From positions 1-64,000 of the forward strand of contig CAKZOO010000059.1 in assembly GCA_937136455.1 (NCBI GenBank): 64,000 nt of DNA, in the 5' to 3' direction. The position numbers were made by a program, and so were the translations under genes. Positions 16,156 through 24,504 of the stretch are shown here, piece by piece. Each line of letters opens with the position of its first letter. Position 1 is the stretch's first letter. This stretch comes from an uncultured Flavobacteriaceae bacterium (lineage in GTDB: Bacteria; Bacteroidota; Bacteroidia; Flavobacteriales; Flavobacteriaceae). Below the pieces are notes generated by a model, which saw only the letters and a list, made by a program, of their open reading frames with translations, was not told the DNA's origin and ran no database searches.

Positions 16156-17169
16156 ATGCTAATTGAACAAAAACCTCAAAAAGATTTTGAACCAGATGCA
16201 GCCCTTGATGCAGGTCGTGAATATGAAGCACGTATTGTAGGTGTTGCACATGTTGGTAAGCATGAGAAAGAAAAGTTTGGTGGTGATGGTAAGCCAAGTG
16301 GTGAATTCCAAGAAATCGAACAAGCGATTGTTATGCTTGAACTTACTGAAGAAGATACCTTTGTAGAGCGTGGCCCTGAAGATGCCCGTGTAATGAAGCC
16401 TCGCCTTATTCCTCAATTTATCAAGTGGTCTTCACATGAAAAATCAGGTATGTTTAAGCTTGCTAAAAATGCAAACCCTAAAGCAGCTTGGGTAGAGGGT
16501 AAGCAAGGTAAAGTAGATACATCTCTAATTATCGGTGAACCTGTAACTGTTGTGTTTAAAGAAGCTACAGCAGAAGGTAAGCAGTACATTGATGAAATTA
16601 AATCAATCCCTGCTAAGTACAAAGATGGTGTTGATGCAGCACAATCTACACCTTTCCAATACCACGTTGGTCTAGGTTCATTCCCTCTAGCTGATGGTAC
16701 AGAAACTAAACTAGAAGATGTTCCTGTATGGATCATTAACTATGCTCTTAATAAAGCTATTGATGCTGAAGAGTTTGGTCAACTAGATGCTATGGAAGCA
16801 TATGTTGCTGAAGCAGAAGCGGCTAAAGAGGGTAATGATGTAGAGCTTGAAGGTGATCGTCTACCAGCTAAGGAATCAGAAGAGACTAAAGAAGAGTCTG
16901 TAGAAGAAACCAAAGAGGAAGAGGTAGTTGAAGAAAAGGTTGAGGAAAAACCTAAAACTTCTCGCAGACGTTCTCGCAAGCCAGCAGCTAAAGAAGATGT
17001 TGGTCTAAAAGCTGAACTTGAAGTTGTTAAAGCAGACGTAGGTGCATTAGAAGATCTTGCTATTGAGAAAGGTCTTGCTGAAGATGTACTTGATGCAGTA
17101 GGTGCTGAAGCTGGTGAAGATGATGATCTTTACGCAACTAAAATCATTGAAGCTGTACTAGCTCTTTAA
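16156..17169 (+). CDS. candidate ssDNA-binding protein with acidic tail
   Basis: 337 aa. Residues 1-190 are mixed alpha/beta. Residues about 225-275 are a Glu/Val/Lys low-complexity acidic linker, followed by a short basic patch KTSRRRSRKPAAK and a helical C terminus ending in acidic and hydrophobic residues. The place between DNA polymerase and 5'-3' exonuclease matches T7-like gp2.5 context, and acidic linkers are common in phage SSBs. No OB-fold signature can be proved by eye, so the name is inferred. Confidence 0.45.
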   Translation: MLIEQKPQKDFEPDAALDAGREYEARIVGVAHVGKHEKEKFGGDGKPSGEFQEIEQAIVMLELTEEDTFVERGPEDARVMKPRLIPQFIKWSSHEKSGMFKLAKNANPKAAWVEGKQGKVDTSLIIGEPVTVVFKEATAEGKQYIDEIKSIPAKYKDGVDAAQSTPFQYHVGLGSFPLADGTETKLEDVPVWIINYALNKAIDAEEFGQLDAMEAYVAEAEAAKEGNDVELEGDRLPAKESEETKEESVEETKEEEVVEEKVEEKPKTSRRRSRKPAAKEDVGLKAELEVVKADVGALEDLAIEKGLAEDVLDAVGAEAGEDDDLYATKIIEAVLAL

Positions 17170-17178
17170 TTGTAACCC

Positions 17179-17203
17179 TAGCCCTATTCGTGGGGCTTTA
17201 TTT
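17179..17203 (+). terminator. weak terminator-like hairpin in operon
   Basis: AGCCC-TATTCGTG-GGGCT followed by TTATTTAAT, just after the SSB-candidate stop. It is probably an attenuating terminator, since the exonuclease gene begins 15 nt later with its own AGGAGG. Confidence 0.5.
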
Positions 17204-17217
17204 AATAGGAGGGTTCT

Positions 17218-18660
17218 ATGATTATTGAGAACTCAGTTTTAGATTATGAACAAGACACAGATGGTCATTTTGAATTTACAGAAGGTGGCCCGTGTCTGTT
17301 ATTAGATGGTGATCCAATCGCCTATTCTTCAGCAGCAGCTTGTGATACTGCAACACACATTATCAAGTTAAATGGTACTAACATTTATCATATTGATGGT
17401 GGTATAACTGACCTTTATAATGCCCTTGGTTTTACAGACTATCGTGACTTTAATGCCATGTTAGAAAAGAACCCTCATATTGAATATGAGAAGCTGGTAC
17501 AATCAGATGATGCTGGCAATATGTGCCATACAATTAAGGCTCAAATCCGCAAAATCATCAAACGTGTTGGTGCTGGTTCAGTTAAAATCTTTCTAACAGA
17601 TGGTGATACAAACTTCCGTATCACACAAGATATTGCTACAATCTTAAAGTACAAAGGTAATCGCTCTTCCGATGCTAAACCTCAGATGCTAGGCAAAGCC
17701 CGTGAATATATGGTTGAAAATCTAGGTGCAATTATGGTATCTGGTATGGAAGCAGATGATGCTTTATCAATCGAACACCGTAAGGCTTGGGCAGAAGCTA
17801 TGGCGGAGGCAGAACACGAATTAGGTCAAGACGATCCTGAGCTTGTTAAGCACAACCCTGACAATATCCTTGAAAAGAAAGCTATGGAACTTTCTACAAC
17901 GGTACTAGCTACCATTGATAAAGATATTAAAATGTGTGCAGGTAAATTTATCAATCCTGATCAAGATCTTGGTATTGAAGAGATTTTCCCAATGGGTCAT
18001 TTATTCATTGAAGAAAAAGGTACTGATAAAAAGAAAACCAAGAAGCTACGATTTAGCGGTCTTAAAGGTTTTTATGCACAAATCCTTTTAGGTGATAGTT
18101 GTGATAATATTCCAAGTGTATATTTCTGTGGTGATACCCGTGTAAATGAAGTTCTTAAAGGTTGTGAAACAGAGGAAGAATTGTTTAAAGCAACATTGCG
18201 TGAAATCTATCAAGGTTTCCACCGTGAAAACATTAAGAATTTGACACCTGAAATAGAAGCTCGTTTAGAAAAAGCTATTGCAAGTGGAAAACATGGTAAA
18301 GATAATCCTTCTAACCGTACTAAGGTCAAGAAGAAGATCAAAGATCTGTTAACCAAACAGGTAGCATTTAGTGATAAACATTATTATCATTGGTCAGAGT
18401 TTGCACTTAAAGAAGATGGTACAGTATCTAAAGATCTTACCAATCCTGAAACGGCAACTCTTCTAACAATTTCACCAATTGAATATATGGTAGAAGTTGC
18501 ACGACTAATCTACATGTTAGATATTGAACCTCAAGAAGATGGTTCACACTTATGGACACCACCTAGCCAAGATTGGGTAGATGAAGTTGTTAGTGAGTTT
18601 GAAACAGAAAATCTTCTACGCATACCTATGGTGGGCTTTATCAATGAAGTCAGTGCCTAA
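17218..18660 (+). CDS. 5'-3' exonuclease (FEN/T7 gp6-like)
   Basis: 480 aa. The acid-rich metal-binding residues are visible in CLLLDGDPIAYSS (about 22), FLTDGDTNFR (about 125), SGMEADDALS (about 180), LATIDKDIKMC (about 235) and LLGDSCDNIPSV (about 290), in the order expected for the PIN/FEN nuclease fold. It removes primers and degrades host DNA in T7-like phages. It is longer than T7 gp6 (300 aa) by a charged helical C-terminal extension. Confidence 0.88.
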   Translation: MIIENSVLDYEQDTDGHFEFTEGGPCLLLDGDPIAYSSAAACDTATHIIKLNGTNIYHIDGGITDLYNALGFTDYRDFNAMLEKNPHIEYEKLVQSDDAGNMCHTIKAQIRKIIKRVGAGSVKIFLTDGDTNFRITQDIATILKYKGNRSSDAKPQMLGKAREYMVENLGAIMVSGMEADDALSIEHRKAWAEAMAEAEHELGQDDPELVKHNPDNILEKKAMELSTTVLATIDKDIKMCAGKFINPDQDLGIEEIFPMGHLFIEEKGTDKKKTKKLRFSGLKGFYAQILLGDSCDNIPSVYFCGDTRVNEVLKGCETEEELFKATLREIYQGFHRENIKNLTPEIEARLEKAIASGKHGKDNPSNRTKVKKKIKDLLTKQVAFSDKHYYHWSEFALKEDGTVSKDLTNPETATLLTISPIEYMVEVARLIYMLDIEPQEDGSHLWTPPSQDWVDEVVSEFETENLLRIPMVGFINEVSA

Positions 18661-19354
18661 AGAGTTAGTCAGAAAGCTCTGTAGGCAACGTAGAGGTGAT
18701 AAGACAGTTAAGGTAGTGGCAATAGACCAGTCACTATCTAACTGCGCTTGTGTACTGTTCGAGGATGGTATACCAAAGGATCGTTGTGTGTTTCACACTG
18801 GCGATCCAACTACTAAGGATTTTAAAAACAGGCTTAAACGTGGTGATACCATTTTTGGTGAATATTTTGAATCACACGTTAAACAAGTTGAGTACATCAC
18901 TTCTCAAGTGATAGAAAAAATGTCGGAATGGAATCCTAATTATGTCTGCCTAGAAGGGCTTGCATTTAATGCACAAGGTATGAAAGAGCGACAACTTGCA
19001 GGTTTATACCATTCTATTTTAACAAGTTTACACAGAGAATTAGGGTATTGTATTGATACTCAATTAATCACTGTAACACCTACTCAAGTAAAGAAGATTG
19101 CCCGTGAACATTTGCCAGAAGCAGATCAATATACTGGTGAATATACTTCAAGAGGTAAGCCAAAACTTAACCCTATGAAGAAATCAGATATGGTAAAGGC
19201 ATTACAAACCACTAAACATAAGTGGATACTTGATGGATATACCCGTAAAACACTTGTTGCTTCCCGTAAAAACCCTACTGGGCTTGAAGACCTACCAGAT
19301 GCTTATTTCATCGGTTTGTACTTCTTGAAAAACAAGAAACAGTTTATTAAATAA
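18644..19354 (+). CDS. RuvC-like Holliday junction resolvase candidate
   Basis: 236 aa from ATG 18644, which overlaps the exonuclease end by 17 nt. The RNase H-fold motifs are VVAIDQSLSNCACVLF (first Asp), YVCLEGLAF (second acidic residue), VTPTQVKKIA and a final DLPDAYFIGLY with the C-terminal acidic residue, the RuvC pattern. It would resolve recombination or replication branches before packaging, the role T7 gives to gp3. The start is chosen by context because the ribosome site is weak. Confidence 0.7.
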   Translation: MKSVPKELVRKLCRQRRGDKTVKVVAIDQSLSNCACVLFEDGIPKDRCVFHTGDPTTKDFKNRLKRGDTIFGEYFESHVKQVEYITSQVIEKMSEWNPNYVCLEGLAFNAQGMKERQLAGLYHSILTSLHRELGYCIDTQLITVTPTQVKKIAREHLPEADQYTGEYTSRGKPKLNPMKKSDMVKALQTTKHKWILDGYTRKTLVASRKNPTGLEDLPDAYFIGLYFLKNKKQFIK

Positions 19355-19363
19355 GGAGTGATG

Positions 19364-20365
19364 ATGGCAGAGAAGAAAAAGCCTCAGATTCAAACGTACC
19401 AGCCAGCGTATGTATTCGCATATCCAGAATATGCTGAAGTGGCTGATCAGCAGATCGAGATATATTGGCCTTGGAATGAAATTGATGTAGCCAAGGACAA
19501 ACAAGTGCTCTTGACAGAAATGACAGAGAGTGAAAAACATGGTGTAATTACTGCATTAAAACTATTTACTAAGTACGAAATCTTTGTAGGTAATGAGTAT
19601 TGGCTAAACCGTGTAATGAAGAAATTCCCTCGCCCTGAAATTCAACGCATGGCATCGGTATTTGGTCATGTTGAGCTTAATTCTCATGCCCCATTCTATA
19701 ACCAAATCAATGAAGAACTTGGTTTAGCTACAGAAGAATTTTACAATTCATATGTGGAAGATCCTATCTTAGTCGAGCGTATGGAGTTTATTGATTCATT
19801 AGTTGATAATGATGATGATGCACTATCGCTTGCTGGCTTTAGTATGGTAGAAGGTGCTGTACTTTATAGCTCATTTGCATTCTTAAAGCATTTTCAATCA
19901 AACGGTAAAAACAAGCTTATGAATATCTGTCGTGGCATTAATATGTCAGTTACAGATGAAAACCTACATTCAGTAGGTGGTGCTATGCTTTGTAATCAAT
20001 TAGTTGAAGAACTTGAAATGTCAGAAGATGAGTATACAGAGTTCCGAAACAAAGTATATCAAATGGCTGAGAAGATTTATGAACATGAATCTCGTATCAT
20101 TGATATGTTATTTGAACAAGGCCCGATGGATGGTATTACACCTGAAGAGATGAAGATCTTTGTTAAGAGCCGTATCAATACCTGTCTTGGTCAATTAAAA
20201 CTTAAACCGCTTTATGTTCTTACTAAAAACCCTGTAGCAGATTGGTTCTACAAAGGTATCAATAATTATCAATTCAACGATTTCTTCAGCGGTCTTGGTC
20301 GTGAATATCAACGTAACTGGGTAGCTAATAAATTCGTGTGGATTCCAAAAGGAGTTGCAAAATAA
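19364..20365 (+). CDS. nrdB: ribonucleotide reductase small subunit
   Basis: 333 aa. The diiron ligand motifs are ESEKHG (first Glu), VELNSHAPFY (E-x-x-H) and TDENLHSVGG (E-x-x-x-H), and the aromatic AVLYSSFAF helix fits class I beta subunits. It supplies the radical for NrdA, encoded immediately downstream with a one-base overlap (TAATG). ATG 19364 was chosen because AAGGAG lies five nt upstream; in-frame GTG/ATG at 19358/19361 are too close to that site. Confidence 0.93.
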   Translation: MAEKKKPQIQTYQPAYVFAYPEYAEVADQQIEIYWPWNEIDVAKDKQVLLTEMTESEKHGVITALKLFTKYEIFVGNEYWLNRVMKKFPRPEIQRMASVFGHVELNSHAPFYNQINEELGLATEEFYNSYVEDPILVERMEFIDSLVDNDDDALSLAGFSMVEGAVLYSSFAFLKHFQSNGKNKLMNICRGINMSVTDENLHSVGGAMLCNQLVEELEMSEDEYTEFRNKVYQMAEKIYEHESRIIDMLFEQGPMDGITPEEMKIFVKSRINTCLGQLKLKPLYVLTKNPVADWFYKGINNYQFNDFFSGLGREYQRNWVANKFVWIPKGVAK

Positions 20366-22071
20366 TGAGTACAATTTATAATAAGCTATCTGAAGAACGA
20401 AAAGACCTACAAGCAAAAGGTCTTATGCCAGAGTTTATGACTACTGGTGGTTGGCAACTATTTAAAGAAAAGTATCTTTATGAAGCGTCAAACCCTTTAG
20501 AACAATACAGACGTATTGCTGAATCAGCAGCTAAACATGTACGTGGTAAACTACCTCATCCTAAACACCATGATTGGGGTGATGTATTCTTTAATCTATT
20601 GTTCAAAGGTGATGTATCACCATCTACACCTGTTCTTGCAAATATGGGTACTGATCGTGGTCTGCCTGTATCTTGTTCGGGTCAATATATTGAAGATAGT
20701 ATTGATGGTATCTATGCTTCACGCAGAGAAACAGCTATCCTTACTAAACATGGCTTTGGTACAGCAGGTTATCTTGATGTACGCCCCCGTGGTGCAGCTA
20801 TCAGTGTTGGTGGTAAGAGTTTAGGTGTAGTTCCAGTATTTGAGCGTTATGTATCAGATATGCGTTATGTAAGCCAAGGTGCAGCCCGTAGAGGTGCTTG
20901 GGCAGGTTATCTTGATATTGATCATGGTGACTTCTTTGAATTAACTACCCATATCGAAAACTTCCCTGATGATGCCAATCTAGGTTATGTAGTTACTCAG
21001 GACTTCATTGATCGACTTAATGCAGGTGATGAAGATGCTATCAAGCGTTATCAAACAGCTATGCGTCTTAAGATGATTACGGGTAAAGGTTATTTCTTCT
21101 TTAAAGATAAAGCTAACAAACAACGTCCTCAAATGTACAAAGATTTAGGTCTTGATATTATTGCCCCACAACTTTGTGCTGAAATTATGCTACACAGCAG
21201 CCCAGAATACACGTATACGTGCGTTCTAAGTAGTATGAATGTATCACGCTATGATGAATGGAAAGACTCTCTAGCGGTCTTTGAGGCTACTGTATTCTTA
21301 GATTGTGTGGTAGAAGAGTTCTTGCACAAAGCCCGTAAGATTTCAGGTCTTGAAAAAGCTGTGGCATTTACTGAGAAAAGCCGAGCTTTAGGTTTAGGTG
21401 CATGTGGTTTACATTCTTTATTCCAAAAAAGAGGCTTACCATTTGAATCACTGAAAGCACATATGCTTAACAATGAAGTGTTTGAACATATCAAAGTTGA
21501 GTCTGAAAAAGCTACTCGCTATATGGCTGAACATTTAGGTGAGCCTGAATGGTGTGAAGGTTATGGTGTACGCAATACTCATTTACGTGCAGTTGCTCCT
21601 ACTAAATCTACGGCATTAATTATGGGTGGTATTTCTGAAGGTATTAACCCAGATCCAGCTATGGTTTATACACAAATGACACCAGCAGGTGAAGTTGAAC
21701 GTGTTAACCCTCAACTACTCAAACTGATGAAAGCTAAAGGTGTTTATACAGCTAAGCATATTCAAGAAGTGATTGATGCCAAAGGTAGTGTTCAAGAGGT
21801 TGATTGGTTAACTGATGAAGAGAAGAAGGTATTTAAAACAGCCTTTGAACTTAATCAGAAAGTAATCGTTCGTATGGGTTCAGCCCGTCAAACACGACTT
21901 GATCAGGGTCAATCTTTAAACCTATTCTTCTCATCTGAGGAAGAGGAAGAAGTGATTTCAGAGGTACACCAGATGGCCTTTGAAGATGAAAACATTAATG
22001 CACTTTACTATTGCTACTCTAAGCGTGGACTTAGTGGTAGTAAGGGTGAAGAATGTGAAGCTTGCCAGTAA
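20365..22071 (+). CDS. nrdA: ribonucleotide reductase large subunit
   Basis: 568 aa, shorter than E. coli NrdA (761); the first residues show no ATP-cone allosteric domain. Visible motifs: STPVLANMG, LPVSCSGQYI (first redox Cys), QLCAEIMLHS (active-site Cys and Glu), YTCVLSSMN (second redox Cys), ALGLGACGLH, APTKSTALIMGGISEGINP and a C-terminal CEACQ tail for glutaredoxin/thioredoxin reduction. The usual N-x-C-x-E active-site motif reads Q-L-C-A-E here. It makes dNTPs from host ribonucleotides; the next gene carries a glutaredoxin. Confidence 0.94.
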   Translation: MSTIYNKLSEERKDLQAKGLMPEFMTTGGWQLFKEKYLYEASNPLEQYRRIAESAAKHVRGKLPHPKHHDWGDVFFNLLFKGDVSPSTPVLANMGTDRGLPVSCSGQYIEDSIDGIYASRRETAILTKHGFGTAGYLDVRPRGAAISVGGKSLGVVPVFERYVSDMRYVSQGAARRGAWAGYLDIDHGDFFELTTHIENFPDDANLGYVVTQDFIDRLNAGDEDAIKRYQTAMRLKMITGKGYFFFKDKANKQRPQMYKDLGLDIIAPQLCAEIMLHSSPEYTYTCVLSSMNVSRYDEWKDSLAVFEATVFLDCVVEEFLHKARKISGLEKAVAFTEKSRALGLGACGLHSLFQKRGLPFESLKAHMLNNEVFEHIKVESEKATRYMAEHLGEPEWCEGYGVRNTHLRAVAPTKSTALIMGGISEGINPDPAMVYTQMTPAGEVERVNPQLLKLMKAKGVYTAKHIQEVIDAKGSVQEVDWLTDEEKKVFKTAFELNQKVIVRMGSARQTRLDQGQSLNLFFSSEEEEEVISEVHQMAFEDENINALYYCYSKRGLSGSKGEECEACQ

Positions 22072-22080
22072 GGAGTTCTA

Positions 22081-22824
22081 ATGAAGGTAACAGTTTATAC
22101 AGCAGGTTGGTGTACCTATTGCACTAAGTTAAAAGATTTCTTGAAAGAAAAAGGTATTGAATTTCTTGAAGTAAATATTGATCAACACCCTGAAGAAGCA
22201 GGTAAGGTGTTTGCAGAGCTTGACCTTGAAACATTGCCACAAGTATTTATTGATGGCGTACATATTGGTGGTTGTGATGATACAATCCACCATCTTTCAC
22301 AAGGAACAGATAAAGTGGAACAAGACAATAAAACAATCTCTTTCCGAGAATTATTAGGTAATAATCCTGAGATTCAAAAAGCTATGGCTACAGCTATCAA
22401 TGAAGCACAGCGTATGTGTCATGGTCTTGCTGTAGAAGGTGGTTGGTGGAATAAATCAGAAGAAGCTATTGCAGCACAAGCTATTTTAGATAGTGACAAT
22501 GCACCTGTAGAAGGTTCACCTCTTCACAAAATCTTGGTAAAACAGGCTAATGAAGAACGTAATATTGCTGAACTTTTATGCTTAGTTCATTCTGAAGTTT
22601 CAGAAGCTATGGAAGGTATTCGTAAAAATCTTGATGATGATAAACTTCCTCATCGTAAAATGTTAGAAGTAGAATTAGCTGATGCCATTGTACGGATCTT
22701 GGATATTAGTGGCGGATTTGGTCTAGATGTTGGTGGTGCATTGGTTGAAAAACTAATCTTCAATATTAGTCGTGAAGATCACAAATTAGAAAACCGTAGC
22801 TCTGAAAATGGTAAAAAATTTTAA
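22081..22824 (+). CDS. glutaredoxin fused to MazG-like pyrophosphohydrolase
   Basis: 247 aa. Residues 1-80 are a glutaredoxin with redox motif WCTYC (about 11-15), TLPQVFIDG (cis-Pro) and GGCDD. Residues 90-247 look like a MazG/all-alpha NTP pyrophosphatase: LLCLVHSEVSEAMEG (E-x-x-E) and VELADAIVRILDIS (E-x-x-D). Glutaredoxin would reduce NrdA, just upstream; MazG would hydrolyse NTPs or alarmone-related nucleotides. The fusion is unusual. The last 17 nt overlap an HNH gene, so the C terminus may have been altered by its insertion. Confidence 0.85.
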   Translation: MKVTVYTAGWCTYCTKLKDFLKEKGIEFLEVNIDQHPEEAGKVFAELDLETLPQVFIDGVHIGGCDDTIHHLSQGTDKVEQDNKTISFRELLGNNPEIQKAMATAINEAQRMCHGLAVEGGWWNKSEEAIAAQAILDSDNAPVEGSPLHKILVKQANEERNIAELLCLVHSEVSEAMEGIRKNLDDDKLPHRKMLEVELADAIVRILDISGGFGLDVGGALVEKLIFNISREDHKLENRSSENGKKF

Positions 22825-23383
22825 TCAATGGACAATAGTTGAAGAACTAAATACGAGCAACGGCAAAAGGAGAGTATCTTGCCGTTGTTCTTGTGGCGTA
22901 ATTGCGGAAAGATACTATTGTGATCTTAAAAGCGGTCATAGTAAATCTTGTGGGTGCTTAAGAGATCTCTTAGCCAGTAAAAGAGCCATAACACACGGAG
23001 AATCTAAAACAAGACTTTATGCTTGCTGGTGCAAGATGAAGGAAAGGGCTTCTAAAAGAGGGAACACTTGTAATGTTTTTCACGAATGGCTTGATTTTAA
23101 AAACTTTAAAACATGGTCATTAAACAACGGATACAATGATTCTCTTCAATTATGCAGAAATGGTGATATAGGTGATTATGTACCAAATAATTGCCGTTGG
23201 GATACTTTAGAAAATAATGTAATAGAGGCAAAATCTAAAACATATATATTTAAATGTCCAAAAGGAAATGTTCTAACAATTACCAATCTTTCTAAATTTT
23301 GCAGAGAAAACAAGCTTTCGGTAACAGGTTTCCATAGACTTTTAAAAGGTCAGAAATCTTACAAAGGTTATACATTAAATTAA
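22808..23383 (+). CDS. HNH-type homing endonuclease with zinc motif
   Basis: 191 aa. The N-terminal part has a C-x-C-x(n)-CGC zinc-binding motif (CRCSCG and KSCGCL), as in other phage HNH proteins; the core shows LYACWCKMKERA and DYVPNNCRWDTLENN (the degenerate final half of the HNH fold). A C-terminal NUMOD-like helix-turn-helix is ITNLSKFCRENKLS. It overlaps the MazG fusion by 17 nt and is followed by a terminator, consistent with a mobile insertion. Confidence 0.75.
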   Translation: MVKNFNQWTIVEELNTSNGKRRVSCRCSCGVIAERYYCDLKSGHSKSCGCLRDLLASKRAITHGESKTRLYACWCKMKERASKRGNTCNVFHEWLDFKNFKTWSLNNGYNDSLQLCRNGDIGDYVPNNCRWDTLENNVIEAKSKTYIFKCPKGNVLTITNLSKFCRENKLSVTGFHRLLKGQKSYKGYTLN

Positions 23384-23389
23384 TGACTC

Positions 23390-23417
23390 AAGAGTGTTTT
23401 AAATAGCACTCTTTTTG
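23390..23417 (+). terminator. Rho-independent terminator after HNH gene
   Basis: AAGAGTG-TTTTAAATAG-CACTCTT stem followed by TTTTTG, 7 nt after the stop. The next gene has its own ribosome site, so some read-through is expected. Confidence 0.75.
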
Positions 23418-23446
23418 ATATTAATTTCAAACTAAGGAGAATATCT

Positions 23447-23743
23447 ATGAAGCAAAATCCTCACTACCGTAATCTTACGGAAATGGAGACAGAATTGACT
23501 CTTGAAGTACGTCAACTTGAAGCCCAGATTTTAGAAAAGTTAGAAGAAATCGGTGCTATGCGTCAAGCTCAAAAAGATTCACTACGTAACTATGGCGATA
23601 CAGTAGAAGGTTTAGGTATCCACCAATTAAATGAATCACATCGTTGTATTGCATTAGCTAAGACAAATATTCAACAAGGTATTATGTGGGCTGTACGAGC
23701 TACTACATTGCCTGACCAAATTAAGGCGGCTAATGATGACTAA
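23447..23743 (+). CDS. small helical protein, Acb2/Tad1-like candidate
   Basis: 98 aa, nearly all alpha-helical. The C-terminal pattern (HRCIALAKTNIQQGIMWAVRA) resembles the short helical hairpin of Acb2-type cyclic-nucleotide sponges, which have an R..L.L..T...E.MMWA..AI arrangement. The N-terminal half is a Glu/Leu coiled helix. The gene is small and sits among metabolic genes, as such proteins often do. The likeness is by eye and weak, so an unrelated helical protein remains possible. Confidence 0.45.
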   Translation: MKQNPHYRNLTEMETELTLEVRQLEAQILEKLEEIGAMRQAQKDSLRNYGDTVEGLGIHQLNESHRCIALAKTNIQQGIMWAVRATTLPDQIKAANDD

Positions 23744-23903
23744 AGAACAGATTGATGATAAAGAAAAATATATTATCAAAACTTGGGCAGGTGGTGGGCC
23801 ATTCGCTCATAATATTGTTAGATTAGAACTTCAAAATATTGCCAAACATGATAGAGAACGTGCTGACAGTATTTACATTAAACTACAACGTATGGGGTAT
23901 TAA
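23736..23903 (+). CDS. 55-aa hypothetical protein
   Basis: ATG 23736 overlaps the preceding stop by 8 nt and the stop TAA is followed directly by the nucleotide kinase ATG. The protein has a central Gly/Pro turn (AGGGPFAHNIV) and a basic helical C-terminal half (ELQNIAKHDRERADSIYIKL). No family recognised. Tight coupling on both sides supports it as real. Confidence 0.6.
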   Translation: MTKEQIDDKEKYIIKTWAGGGPFAHNIVRLELQNIAKHDRERADSIYIKLQRMGY

Positions 23904-23904
23904 T

Positions 23905-24504
23905 ATGATTCCAATTGAAAGTATTGATGATGAAAACTTCTTAGGTGGTAAAGTTATCCTCTTGAATGCACCACCTAATACAGGTAAAGATTACGCAGCA
24001 AGTGTAATTAGTCAATATACAGGTGCTAAACATATGGAGTTTAAAAAGACACTCCACAATATCGCTATGGCGATCACTGGTTTAGAAGAGGAACAATATT
24101 TCAAGATTTACAATGATCGTGATTTGAAAGAAATGCCTCATAAACTGTTTCTTGGTAAGTCACCACGGGAGATGTTGATTTGGATCTCTGAAACAGTTTG
24201 TAAACCTGAATTCGGTCAAGACTATTTTGGCAAGCCAGCAGCAGCAGGTTGTGATCCTTTCTTAGGAACAGTGTTTAGTGATTCAGGATTCCCAGAAGAA
24301 GTATTCCCTATCGCTGAAAAGGTAGGTGCTAAAAATATCCTAGTAGTACGATTCACACGCAATGGTGCTACCTTTGGCAATGATAGTCGTGATTATCTTC
24401 AACCTGAAGATTGTCCTAAAGGTGTTAAATTTGTAGACCTTACAAATGATGGTGATATTGATGAGTTTGTTTCTAAAATTTTAGAAGAGGTTAAGTTTGG
24501 CTAA
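23905..24504 (+). CDS. deoxynucleoside monophosphate kinase-like P-loop protein
   Basis: 199 aa. The P-loop variant is ILLNAPPNTGKDYAAS (about 15-30). Further patterns of phage dNMP kinases are KSPREMLIWISE, VFSDSGFPEEV and a positively charged lid-like region with VVRFTRNG. It would phosphorylate dNMPs for phage DNA synthesis, consistent with the reductase genes upstream. ATG 23905 was chosen over an earlier in-frame ATG that lies inside the previous gene. Confidence 0.75.
   Translation: MIPIESIDDENFLGGKVILLNAPPNTGKDYAASVISQYTGAKHMEFKKTLHNIAMAITGLEEEQYFKIYNDRDLKEMPHKLFLGKSPREMLIWISETVCKPEFGQDYFGKPAAAGCDPFLGTVFSDSGFPEEVFPIAEKVGAKNILVVRFTRNGATFGNDSRDYLQPEDCPKGVKFVDLTNDGDIDEFVSKILEEVKFG

Noticed and set aside
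16159-16979. Three minus-strand frames across the SSB-candidate gene
   Set aside because: Antisense to a gene with strong operon context; their composition mirrors the Glu/Lys codons.
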